In this document: positions 1 through 6,320 of the stretch, piece by piece | Layout of the letters: every line of letters begins with the position of its first letter | Numbering within the stretch: the stretch's first letter is position 1 | Source: Candidatus Poribacteria bacterium | Lineage (GTDB): Bacteria; Poribacteria; WGA-4E; PCPOR2b | Direction: 5' to 3' | DNA: 39,088 nucleotides | Assembly: GCA_003635265.1 (NCBI GenBank) | Contig: PYIZ01000020.1 | Coordinates: 1 to 39,088 of the forward strand | Position numbers and translations under genes: made by a program | The notes under the pieces: model-generated | The model's database searches: none | Seen by the model: the letters and a program-made list of their open reading frames with translations, nothing else | Told to the model about the DNA's origin: nothing

Positions 1-142
1 CGCAGCATACCCTAGCATCTTTATTAAACTTTCCGGAATGCTCGATCCGCAAAACGTGCTCCCTCGCATGGATTGGACTAAACGCAAATATCCAAACGAA
101 GACCAAAATGCCCAGCGTAACTCCTGCTATTAACAATCTCAT
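1..142 (-). CDS. Exported protein, N-terminal part only
   Basis: An open frame starts with ATG at 142 and runs off the left edge after 47 codons. The start has a strong purine-rich ribosome site (AAGGGGGG, about 8 bases upstream). The first 26 residues are a classical signal peptide: a short positive start (MR), a hydrophobic core rich in L, I, V and F, and a likely cleavage site after SPIHA. The mature part visible here (REHVLRIEHSGKFNKDAR) shows no domain I recognise. The protein is probably periplasmic or secreted; its function cannot be read from this fragment. Confidence 0.6.
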   Translation of the reverse strand, partial: MRLLIAGVTLGILVFVWIFAFSPIHAREHVLRIEHSGKFNKDARVCC

Positions 143-180
143 CGAAATTTCCCCCCTTATTAGCAAGACACCCTAACAGA

Positions 181-203
181 CACTTCGCCTCTTGGGCGAA
201 GTG
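181..203. promoter_or_regulatory. Strong hairpin in the leader of the left-edge gene
   Basis: A perfect 9-bp inverted repeat (CACTTCGCC / GGCGAAGTG) with a 5-base loop lies 39-61 bases upstream of the start codon at 142, so it probably sits in that gene's 5' leader. It has no T-tract on either side, so a simple terminator is unlikely. It could be a leader structure or a dispersed palindrome. Confidence 0.4.
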
Positions 204-286
204 ACATCTCCTGTGAGTCTCGATATATTACACCCTAAAAAAAGAGAAACGACAATTAATTTTAGCATGGATCGTTTTTCAAGTCA

Positions 287-560
287 TTGACATACTCCGC
301 AAACCTAAAGGATTGGGATTCTTATCCCGATAAATCGGGACTCCGAAAATCGGAGCGCGCCCTTCCCGATAGGAGAGCTAATTGTGCGGTCAAACACGGC
401 TGCGAACCGAAGTCCGTCTTACATACCGCTAACGCAATGGACAATGCCCTGCCCACTGCCCACAAGGGCAACTTTGGTGAGGTTTATTGAGGGACCCAAT
501 ACCCGTCGGTATATCCTAACTGTTGCGGATTTTACCCCTGCTAACAGTTAGCGGAACCCC
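287..560 (-). mobile_element. Degenerate IS200/IS605-type element end (remnant)
   Basis: The sequence from 287 (TTGACATACTCC, then CTAAAGGATTGGGATTCTTATCC) closely matches the right ends of the tnpB elements at 3890 and 38657, in the same orientation. It is followed by two back-to-back hairpins, CCCGA/TCGGG (326-339) and CTCCGA/TCGGAG (341-355), then a 9-bp inverted repeat CTAACTGTT/AACAGTTAG (516-551). No intact tnpB frame follows. One minus-strand frame across about 340-440 is open for some 40 codons and may be a decayed tnpB C-terminus, but I cannot prove it. The right-end match is seen directly; the extent to 560 is a guess. Confidence 0.5.
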
Positions 561-724
561 CAACCTCTAAGAACAAGTATATCATGTTTCGACTGTAAAT
601 ACAAGGCAAAAGGCTGAAGCCATCTGTATTCCAAACATAAATGTTTGGGTTTTAGACCTAAAGGAGTTTTTGATAATTTTTGCAAGTTTCCAATTTGAAG
701 CTAACGCGTAAATTACACCTGCCG
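561..724. other. Intergenic stretch with one hairpin
   Basis: No gene is visible. A perfect 8-bp hairpin CCAAACAT-aa-ATGTTTGG lies at 631-648 and is followed on the plus strand by GTTTT. It lies about 75 bases beyond the stop of the minus-strand peroxiredoxin-like gene and could be a weak transcription end, but the T-tract on that gene's own strand is poor. Confidence 0.35.
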
Positions 725-2146
725 CTACAATCCCTTCAACGCTTCAACCAACTTAGCTGGATCTAAGCGCCCTCGCAGCCGGACATCAAGAAACTTCCAT
801 CGGATTATCCCATTTTCGTCAACGATATAGTACAGTGGCCTCGCGATTTTGTGATTTAAGGGATCCGTCGCATTATACGCATCAATAACCGTTGTCTCCG
901 GGTCTAATAGCTTTGGAAAGTCTGTCCGAAAGTCCGCAGCGAGCTGATCGGAGGTTATAAAGAGAAGTTCAGCACCTTCAGCTGCGATCGCTTTATAAGA
1001 CTTTTGCAACTCTACAAGTTGCCTGAGACAGAATATTCACCAACGCCCACGATCAAAAGCCAGCACAACCTTTTGCCCTGCATAATCAGTGAGCGCCCGA
1101 CGCTTTCCGTCCTGATCGGGCAGTTCAAAAGCTGGGGCAGTCACCCCAACGTGTAAACCATCGCCGATGGGGAGTGCATCAATGTGAATAGGGTCGAGCA
1201 CAACCTGCAGCTTCGCAATTTCACCTGCTGAAATCGGATCAACGGTAACTTCCTGTTTCTCGTACTTTTCAATATCAATAATGAGAACGAATCCTTGATC
1301 TGCAGGGACGTTTTCAAATTCAAACCCGCCTGTCTGCTTTGTCAGTGCCTCACGGACACCGCCTGCCTCATCAATCAGTTGAACGCGGATTCCATCGAGA
1401 GGGGCATTCGTTTGTTGGTCTAATACCAACCCGCGAATGTGGGTAGGAGGAGGTGCCAGTGCTTCGAGTACTATGTTATCCAGCACTGAAACTTCACCCG
1501 CGCGGACCTGCACGGTTCGTTCAACCACTTTATAATCTTCCGCTGTGATTTGAACAATGTAGGTTCCGGGCTTAATGTCATCGATCTGGTAACTACCATC
1601 AAGGTTAGCTTGGGCGGAGGCAACCGCGGCACCATTTTGCAGGACATGGACGTGAATATGAGCATCTTCAATTTGTGCCACCTGTCCTTGAAGACTACCA
1701 ACCACAACTTCAACGATTACATCGTCAGCCGGCGTATCTTTTTCCACCGGGGGAGGATCGATGCCGGCATCGTCAACTGGTGAATCTTCTACGGCTGGTG
1801 GGGTATCGACGTTGGTATTATTCGTTGGAACATCCGCGACTGCTGGGGGAGTATCAACATTGGCGTTATCGGTTGGAGCCTCCACTATCGTTCGAGGGTT
1901 ATCAACCCTGACATTATCAGTTGGAGCATCCGCGACTACCGGGGGAGTATTGACGTTGGTATTATCAGTTGGAGCATCCGCTACCGTTGGAGGTTTATCA
2001 ACGCTAGAATCGTCAGTTGATGCCTCTTCTGTCACTGTGGGTTTATCAACGCTGGGATCTTCACTGTCGCCACAACCGAACCATACAATGAACACAGTCC
2101 CTAAGAAAATCCATATGGCTGATTGAGAGATAATCCTATTTGTCAT
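725..2146 (-). CDS. Exported Prx-like selenoprotein (UxxC), read through UGA
   Basis: Read as one 473-residue frame with an in-frame TGA (1037-1039) as selenocysteine 370. Start ATG 2146 has a good site (AGGAAGGAG). Residues 1-25 are a signal segment ending WFGC, an imperfect lipobox. Residues about 30-143 are seven 16-residue Pro/Asp/Thr-rich repeats. Residues about 150-230 and 235-320 are two carboxypeptidase-regulatory-like beta-sandwich domains. From about 330 comes an AhpC/TSA-type peroxiredoxin fold (GVTAPAFELPDQDGK, VVLAFDRGRW), then TGA, IFC, and a normal continuation (LRQLVELQKSYKAI, PLYYIVDENGIIRWKF). Family members have WCPFC here, so TGA replaces the first active-site Cys and the second Cys is kept. 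A SECIS-like hairpin lies at 1006-1022. Likely role: thiol/disulfide or peroxide chemistry in the envelope. Alternative: a nonsense mutation in a pseudogene, which the intact frame and hairpin argue against. Confidence 0.8.
1006..1022 (-). promoter_or_regulatory. Candidate bacterial SECIS of the Prx-like gene
   Basis: On the coding strand GCAACU-UGUAG-AGUUGC forms a perfect 6-bp stem with a 5-base loop; a further U-G pair would leave a GUA triloop. The stem begins 15 bases after the in-frame UGA, and the loop G is 22 bases after it. Known bacterial SECIS elements lie just downstream of UGA, inside the coding frame, with a short loop (16-37 bases away) carrying G in its first two positions. 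This hairpin meets those rules. Confidence 0.65.
1717..2062 (-). repeat. Seven tandem 48-base repeats coding a Pro/Asp/Thr linker
   Basis: The Prx-like gene contains about seven imperfect copies of a 48-base unit coding roughly NTNVDTPPAVADAPTD. Copies differ at several positions and the last is the most diverged. The product would be an extended acidic linker between the membrane-proximal signal segment and the folded domains. Confidence 0.75.
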
Positions 2147-2158
2147 GGCGACTCCTTC

Positions 2159-2215
2159 CTAAAATTTTTTCAAGGCGTCGATGAACTTGGCAGGACTTAA
2201 GCGATCTATCGTTGT
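2159..2215 (-). pseudogene. C-terminal remnant of a second Prx-like gene
   Basis: Just upstream of the Prx-like gene, one minus-strand frame reads IDRLSPAKFIDALKKF and then a TAG stop. This lines up with the end of the neighbouring protein (RGRLDPAKLVEALKGL, stop). The frame has a TAA stop about two codons before the matching part, so only the tail of a former paralogue, or of a partial duplication, is left. It lies inside the leader transcribed from the promoter at 2282-2310. Confidence 0.55.
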
Positions 2216-2281
2216 TTATTAAGACAATTTTCCACAGATTACACGCTGCTTCAAGATGAGTGGGTTGATTAATATGTGGAA

Positions 2282-2310
2282 ATTATAGCGCAGGTCTCCA
2301 GTTGTGTCAA
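2282..2310 (-). promoter_or_regulatory. Consensus sigma-70-type promoter for the Prx-like selenoprotein
   Basis: On the minus strand TTGACA (2305-2310) and TATAAT (2282-2287) are both perfect consensus boxes, separated by exactly 17 bases. Transcription would start near 2275, giving a leader of about 130 bases before the ATG at 2146. Confidence 0.75.
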
Positions 2311-2393
2311 GATTAGTCTGTTTTTCGAGTACAATCCAACCCCAGTGATGCCTAACTCTTGGACACTTCCTTCTATATACTCCCACACAAAAC

Positions 2394-2459
2394 TGTAGGA
2401 GGGATCTCCGAATCCCGACTGCCGCACAACAAATGTAGTAGGAATCCCCGAATCCCGAC
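2394..2459. repeat. Two direct copies of a 26-base repeat
   Basis: TGTAGGAGGGATCTCCGAAT... at 2394-2419 and TGTAGTAGGAATCCCCGAAT... at 2434-2459 match at 23 of 26 bases and begin 40 bases apart. They lie between two divergent promoters. Two copies do not make a CRISPR; they look like a dispersed intergenic repeat. Confidence 0.6.
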
Positions 2460-2474
2460 ACCTAACTTCAACCC

Positions 2475-2503
2475 TTGCAATTTCGATACATTCCTGCTAC
2501 AAT
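2475..2503 (+). promoter_or_regulatory. Promoter for the Kelch protein gene
   Basis: TTGCAA (2475-2480), a 17-base spacer and TACAAT (2498-2503) form a good sigma-70-type promoter about 80 bases before the Kelch gene start. It is divergent from the promoter at 2282-2310. Confidence 0.6.
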
Positions 2504-2584
2504 GAGAATAGTAGTCATGGCACAAAGATGCTACTCACAACGGAATAGAACACACTTGGTCATATACAATGGAGGTCACAACCC

Positions 2585-3514
2585 ATGGGACAGTGGATTC
2601 AAAAAGCATCTATGCCGACTCCCCGTCACGATTTGCAGGCAATCACCGTTGGCAATCAGATTTACGCAATTTCGGGAGGCGGAGATCTTACTTCAGACGT
2701 GGTCGAAATCTACGATGTGGAAACAGATACATGGAGCCAAGGACCTCCAATTCCGACGAAAAGAGGGTGGTTTGGCGCTGTCCTGCTGGAGAAAAAAATC
2801 TATACGATTGCAGGCAAAACCATCCGTTCAGAGGACGAAAAAGCGCGAACGGGGGATCCCGCTAACTATGACATCCGGGATTCCGTAGAGGTACTTGACC
2901 TGACCAGCCAAACGTGGATGTCTCTTCAGCCAATCACCGCGCCGCGCGCCGGGCTAGCTGCGACGCTCTGTAAGGGGAAAATATACGCGATTGGAGGTAA
3001 CGCCATGAATAACGAAATAAGAACCGGCGGACCCCATCTCGACACAGTGGAAATCTACGACCCACAACGGGATCAGTGGTCACCGGGAGTCCCCATACCC
3101 ACGCCACTCCAAGGACCCGCCCTTGCTACGATAGACGACAGGATTTACATCACAGCTGGAATCGGGGGAACTGAACGCAAACCCAATAGCGACACTTATG
3201 TCTTTGACCCAGATGTGGGAAAATGGGAGCAGCTTGCTCCAATTCCAACGCCCAGATGTGATCCCGGCTCCCTCGTTGTTGATCGCAAAATCTACACCTT
3301 CGGCGGCTGGGGAAACGGAGGATACTACGATAACGTCGAAATCTATGACATAGATGCAGATCGCTGGACCTCCGATGCGTCCCTGCCGGAGAAAAAAGCG
3401 TGGATGGCAACGGCTTTAGTGCAAAAGCGTATCTTTGTGATGGGTGGCGCATATAGGTTGGCAGACGACTCAGGCTACAAGTGGATCGACGACCTACACG
3501 AGCTTGTCACCTAA
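2585..3514 (+). CDS. Kelch-repeat beta-propeller protein
   Basis: A 309-residue protein starting at ATG 2585 behind a clear site (GGAGGT, 8 bases away). It consists almost entirely of Kelch units of about 50 residues. Each has a hydrophobic strand, an I-Y-x-I-x-G-G turn (for example IYAISGGG, IYAIGGNA, IYTFGGWG), then VEIYD and a W a few residues later (TDTWSQGPPIPT, RDQWSPGVPIPT, ADRWTSDASLPE). About six units are visible, enough to close a propeller. There is no signal peptide, so it is probably cytoplasmic. Kelch propellers mostly bind proteins or sugars; no catalytic motif stands out, and the partner is unknown. Confidence 0.85.
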   Translation: MGQWIQKASMPTPRHDLQAITVGNQIYAISGGGDLTSDVVEIYDVETDTWSQGPPIPTKRGWFGAVLLEKKIYTIAGKTIRSEDEKARTGDPANYDIRDSVEVLDLTSQTWMSLQPITAPRAGLAATLCKGKIYAIGGNAMNNEIRTGGPHLDTVEIYDPQRDQWSPGVPIPTPLQGPALATIDDRIYITAGIGGTERKPNSDTYVFDPDVGKWEQLAPIPTPRCDPGSLVVDRKIYTFGGWGNGGYYDNVEIYDIDADRWTSDASLPEKKAWMATALVQKRIFVMGGAYRLADDSGYKWIDDLHELVT

Positions 3515-3539
3515 TGCACGTCTAAGAAAGCAGATTGCT

Positions 3540-3818
3540 ATGGCAGATCAATTCAGAGATCTTATAGCAGTGCAAAACAATCCAACCATTCCAGTCAGGA
3601 ATGATTTTAATTGGAAAGCCAATCATATGCCGGTCTATAAATATAAAACTTTTGAAGAAGCTGAAAGTGCCTTATGGAATTTCCGTCCTGATGAAGCATA
3701 TTTCGGTCGAGTAGCTGAACTTTGGAACTTTGCAAATAAACTCTGTCCAATTACTTACCCAAAAGGAATTTTTAAATATCGAAGCATAGAGGAAGCAAAT
3801 AAACAGAGAAACGAATGA
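3540..3818 (+). CDS. Small unknown protein, 92 aa
   Basis: The chosen start is ATG 3540, after the Kelch stop; an earlier in-frame start would overlap the Kelch gene. The product is soluble, with many aromatic and charged residues (MPVYKYKTFEEAESALWNF, YFGRVAELWNFANKLCP, GIFKYRSIEEANKQRNE). The repeated K-x-F/S-x-E-E-A pattern suggests two similar helix starts. I do not recognise the family with certainty. Proteins of this look can be the first member of a two-gene toxin-antitoxin-like pair, but the partner expected downstream is absent: an ATGA overlap at 3815 opens only a 19-codon frame before the IS end. Confidence 0.6.
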   Translation: MADQFRDLIAVQNNPTIPVRNDFNWKANHMPVYKYKTFEEAESALWNFRPDEAYFGRVAELWNFANKLCPITYPKGIFKYRSIEEANKQRNE

Positions 3819-3889
3819 GAGTTAGATCACGCAAAACAGATACAGACGAGCCGAAATACAACTTGACATAAGCGTGGTATAATGTTAAT

Positions 3890-4000
3890 TTGACATACTC
3901 CCCGCCCTGAAGGACGGGGATTCTTTTGATTCCCTGTCCTAACAGTTATGGGAATTGCGCTATCAACAAGGATTGGACACCGAAGTGTCTCTTACATCCT
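3890..4000 (-). ncRNA. Predicted omega RNA (TnpB guide RNA scaffold)
   Basis: Placed by analogy: the minus-strand region from the last codons of tnpB to the right end, ending in the stable hairpin at 3900-3919. In characterised TnpB systems the guide sequence lies just beyond the right end, which here would be the host sequence below about 3890. The hairpin is seen; the RNA and its limits are inferred. Confidence 0.35.
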
Positions 4001-5090
4001 CTCCGTCGAGGGTTGATGCCCCAACCCTAAAGATGTTAATCGCAGCGTTGCGGTCTCTATCGTGTATAGTGCCACAATCACTGCATTGCCACTGTCTATC
4101 ACGCAGATTTAACGTTTCATTGACTACACCGCAAGTTGAGCAGGTTTTACTTGTTGGATACCACTTATCAATGCCTGTGATTTTGACACTTTTTTTCTTA
4201 GCAATATAGACCAATTTCTTGACGAAATCGGCAAAGCTCAGGTCACTGACCTTACGCCCCCACAAGGCTTTCATGCCTTGCATATTGAGAGTTTCAAGTC
4301 GTATTTCGTCGTATTGGTTAGTAAGCAGGTGTGCAAGTTTCCAGTGGAAATTCTCTCGTTGTCGTTCAATCTTGCGATGCTTTCGTGCCAAGTCTAAACG
4401 AGCTCTTTCACGATTCTTTGATCTCTTCTTAGTTCGTGAATGTGCTCTGTTAGCACGTTTGATAGCATTGATACTGCGTTTGAAAAACTGTGGCGAGTCT
4501 ATATCGTGTCCGTTATGTCCTGTGAGATACCGTTTGAGACCGAAATCAAACCCCGCGCTGTTACCCGTCGTGGGTCGATTGAGGTCAGGTTCCTCATAGT
4601 CTGTTAGTACACAGATATATATATCGCCAATAGCGTCCCGTTTGATTGTGCAGCGTTTCGGATTACCAAACACTGAACGGGACTTGAAATAGGAATAGAC
4701 AACCTTTCCTATCTTGATGCGATTACCGGGTAGGAGTTGCCAGCCCGCTTGTTTGAGTGTGAATGACTTGTATCGCACTCGCTTCTTGAATCGGGGACGA
4801 CCACTACGACGGGGATTAGCAAACTGCTTCTGATACGCTTTATCGAGTCGGTCGATTACGTCCTGTAGTGCTTGACTCGGTAGCTGAGTCCAGTGGGCGA
4901 ACTTGGCAAGCCTCTTTAATTTGGTCAAGTGTCGCATTAAGGCTTTCTTGCCCGGATACTTGCCATAGATAGCATAATACCGGCGACACAAAGCGACAAA
5001 GTGATTCCACACATCAGCATGGCTATCAATTGTCTTGTGCAACTCTCGATTCCCGTGATTGGAATACAACTTGAACTTGTAGGTTTTCAT
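3963..5090 (-). CDS. tnpB: RNA-guided endonuclease TnpB
   Basis: A full-length 375-residue OrfB/TnpB protein. TnpB is an RuvC-type nuclease guided by omega RNA, the ancestor of Cas12. All catalytic acidic residues are visible: D182 in GFDFGLKRYL, E266 in IRLETLNMQGM and D346 in HDRDRNAAINIF. The zinc ribbon has C317, C320, C336 and C339. The N-terminal helix-turn-helix-like part (residues 1-90) is complete. The start at 5090 has only a weak ribosome site. No tnpA is linked, so movement would need a transposase in trans. All key residues are present, so the nuclease is probably active. Confidence 0.93.
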   Translation of the reverse strand: MKTYKFKLYSNHGNRELHKTIDSHADVWNHFVALCRRYYAIYGKYPGKKALMRHLTKLKRLAKFAHWTQLPSQALQDVIDRLDKAYQKQFANPRRSGRPRFKKRVRYKSFTLKQAGWQLLPGNRIKIGKVVYSYFKSRSVFGNPKRCTIKRDAIGDIYICVLTDYEEPDLNRPTTGNSAGFDFGLKRYLTGHNGHDIDSPQFFKRSINAIKRANRAHSRTKKRSKNRERARLDLARKHRKIERQRENFHWKLAHLLTNQYDEIRLETLNMQGMKALWGRKVSDLSFADFVKKLVYIAKKKSVKITGIDKWYPTSKTCSTCGVVNETLNLRDRQWQCSDCGTIHDRDRNAAINIFRVGASTLDGEDVRDTSVSNPC

Positions 5091-5131
5091 CGTGGATTGT
5101 CTTTCTGTCTTTCATATCCCGACTAATAGGA

Positions 5132-5172
5132 TGTGGGAGACACCACCAAGCGGTGGCGTTAGTCTCTCCCAC
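5132..5172 (-). promoter_or_regulatory. Large hairpin in the tnpB leader
   Basis: GTGGGAGAC pairs with GTCTCTCCCAC (one bulge), enclosing a second stem CCACC/GGTGG. It lies between the predicted tnpB promoter and its start codon, so it would form in the 5' leader of the mRNA. It could limit translation or belong to the left end of the element. Confidence 0.45.
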
Positions 5173-5185
5173 GAAAGACAAGACA

Positions 5186-5214
5186 ACTATACCATATTTT
5201 GCCAAGAAAATCAA
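5186..5214 (-). promoter_or_regulatory. Predicted tnpB promoter
   Basis: On the minus strand TTGATT (5209-5214) and TATAGT (5186-5191) are 17 bases apart, preceded by an A-rich run. Transcription would begin near 5179 and pass through the leader hairpin. Confidence 0.45.
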
Positions 5215-5377
5215 CCTTTTTTTCACTGACAACCGTGTTAGCCGTGCTGTATCCACGCCCTAAAGGACGTGGCTTTAGCACGGAAGATTTTGGTAATCGG
5301 AGACGAAGTTTCCAGACCCTGAGAATCTCAAGTTACGCAGTCAACTGCAAATTCTGGATCAAAATAAGGAGCATAGC

Positions 5378-6280
5378 ATGGAAAACGCATTTTTAAGATG
5401 GTGGGGGTGTGGTGCTTTTGAGGTCATCTTTGGGGATGTCAATATTGCGTTTGATCCCTATCTATTCAACGAGAACCTAGAGGGTGCGGAGCCGATTTAC
5501 GATTACATCTTTATCTCCCACGAACACTTCGATCACTGTCACCCACCGACGTTGCAGAAGCTCTGTCATGGGGATCGTTTCAAGAAGATCTTTGTCAGTC
5601 CCGGTTGCATTACCCCTGCACAACCGATTGATAAAACGTATGGGGACGCCGCCTTTGAACGGGATCTGCCAATCACCAAATATCTGCCGGAGGAAAAAGT
5701 CCAAGTCCTGTACCCCAAACATCTCAACGATACCCAAGAGGACGATCGGAGTTTCCCCGGTCCGTTCGAGGCGGATCTCGGTGCAATTCAGGTGGAAACC
5801 ATCGAAAGCGGTGAGAATGCACGCCCACATATCCCAACCTGCGGATATCTAGTGACGCACAAAGAGAAGAACATTTCAGTCCTCCACACCGGTGACCTGC
5901 ATGCGCCGTATCCTGCATTAAAGAACATACAGGGACGAGTGGATTTTCTCATTCATATGAAACTAGGGTTGACAGAGTGGGGCGGAAACCACACGTCACA
6001 CCTTGCGGATCTTGTAGATCTGGTACAGCCACGTTTTCTGATCCCGACGCACTACAGAACCGATAGTGTCTCCGATCCAATTCCCCACGGCACCTGGCCC
6101 CCCAATGTCACTGATGTCTTAGGCTTCATCGAATGGATCCGTGAAACTGTAGACAATAGAACCAAGCTGCTGCCTTTTACTGCTGGTATAGAGTACGAAT
6201 TGGAAATGCCGGCAAAGAAAGTGCTGTGGAAATGGAATTGGTTCAATACGTGGACAGTACCGCCGTGGCGTGAGGGATAG
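5378..6280 (+). CDS. Metallo-beta-lactamase-fold hydrolase
   Basis: A 300-residue cytoplasmic protein starting at ATG 5378 after a clear AAGGAG site. The metal-binding motif HEHFDH is at residues 48-53, preceded by the usual strand YIFIS; later metal ligands are likely in LHTGDLH (about 170) and IPTHYRT. The opening (LRWWGCGAFEVIFGDVNIAFDPYL) resembles the UlaG-like branch of the superfamily, which includes lactonases and phosphodiesterases. The substrate is not deducible. The gene lies 40 bases upstream of the rhodanese selenoprotein and may share its transcript. It does not look like the ETHE1 persulfide dioxygenase that is often paired with rhodanese. Confidence 0.85.
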   Translation: MENAFLRWWGCGAFEVIFGDVNIAFDPYLFNENLEGAEPIYDYIFISHEHFDHCHPPTLQKLCHGDRFKKIFVSPGCITPAQPIDKTYGDAAFERDLPITKYLPEEKVQVLYPKHLNDTQEDDRSFPGPFEADLGAIQVETIESGENARPHIPTCGYLVTHKEKNISVLHTGDLHAPYPALKNIQGRVDFLIHMKLGLTEWGGNHTSHLADLVDLVQPRFLIPTHYRTDSVSDPIPHGTWPPNVTDVLGFIEWIRETVDNRTKLLPFTAGIEYELEMPAKKVLWKWNWFNTWTVPPWREG

Positions 6281-6320
6281 CTAACAATTGAAACCAACTC
6301 ACAATTAAGGAAATAAACCG

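Larger units (their letters stand above)
3886..5290 (-). mobile_element. IS200/IS605-type element carrying only tnpB
   Basis: The right end (about 3890-3925) has TTGACATACTCC, then the hairpin CCCCG..CGGGG (3900-3919). The left end (5242-5283) is a two-part hairpin, CCGTGCT/AGCACGG outside CCACG/CGTGG, with the same CCCTAAAGG core. Between them lies one intact tnpB and no tnpA (Y1 transposase), as in IS1341-type elements. In known tnpB elements the omega RNA overlaps the tnpB 3' end and runs into the right end, here about 3890-4000 on the minus strand. Exact boundaries are uncertain by several bases. Confidence 0.7.

Noticed and set aside
287..490. Plus-strand 67-codon open frame
   Set aside because: It lies on the element end and its hairpins, has no ribosome site and looks random in composition.
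1037..1039. Frameshift or assembly error as the reason for the split Prx-like gene
   Set aside because: Both halves are in the same frame; only a single TGA separates them, at the catalytic Cys position, so no base gain or loss is needed.
2394..2459. CRISPR array
   Set aside because: Only two copies, not a regular array, and no cas genes.
3863..3882. Promoter with TTGACA and TATAAT before the IS end
   Set aside because: The boxes are only about 9 bases apart, too close for a sigma-70 promoter.
4219..4599. 126-codon plus-strand frame
   Set aside because: Antisense to the well-supported tnpB gene.
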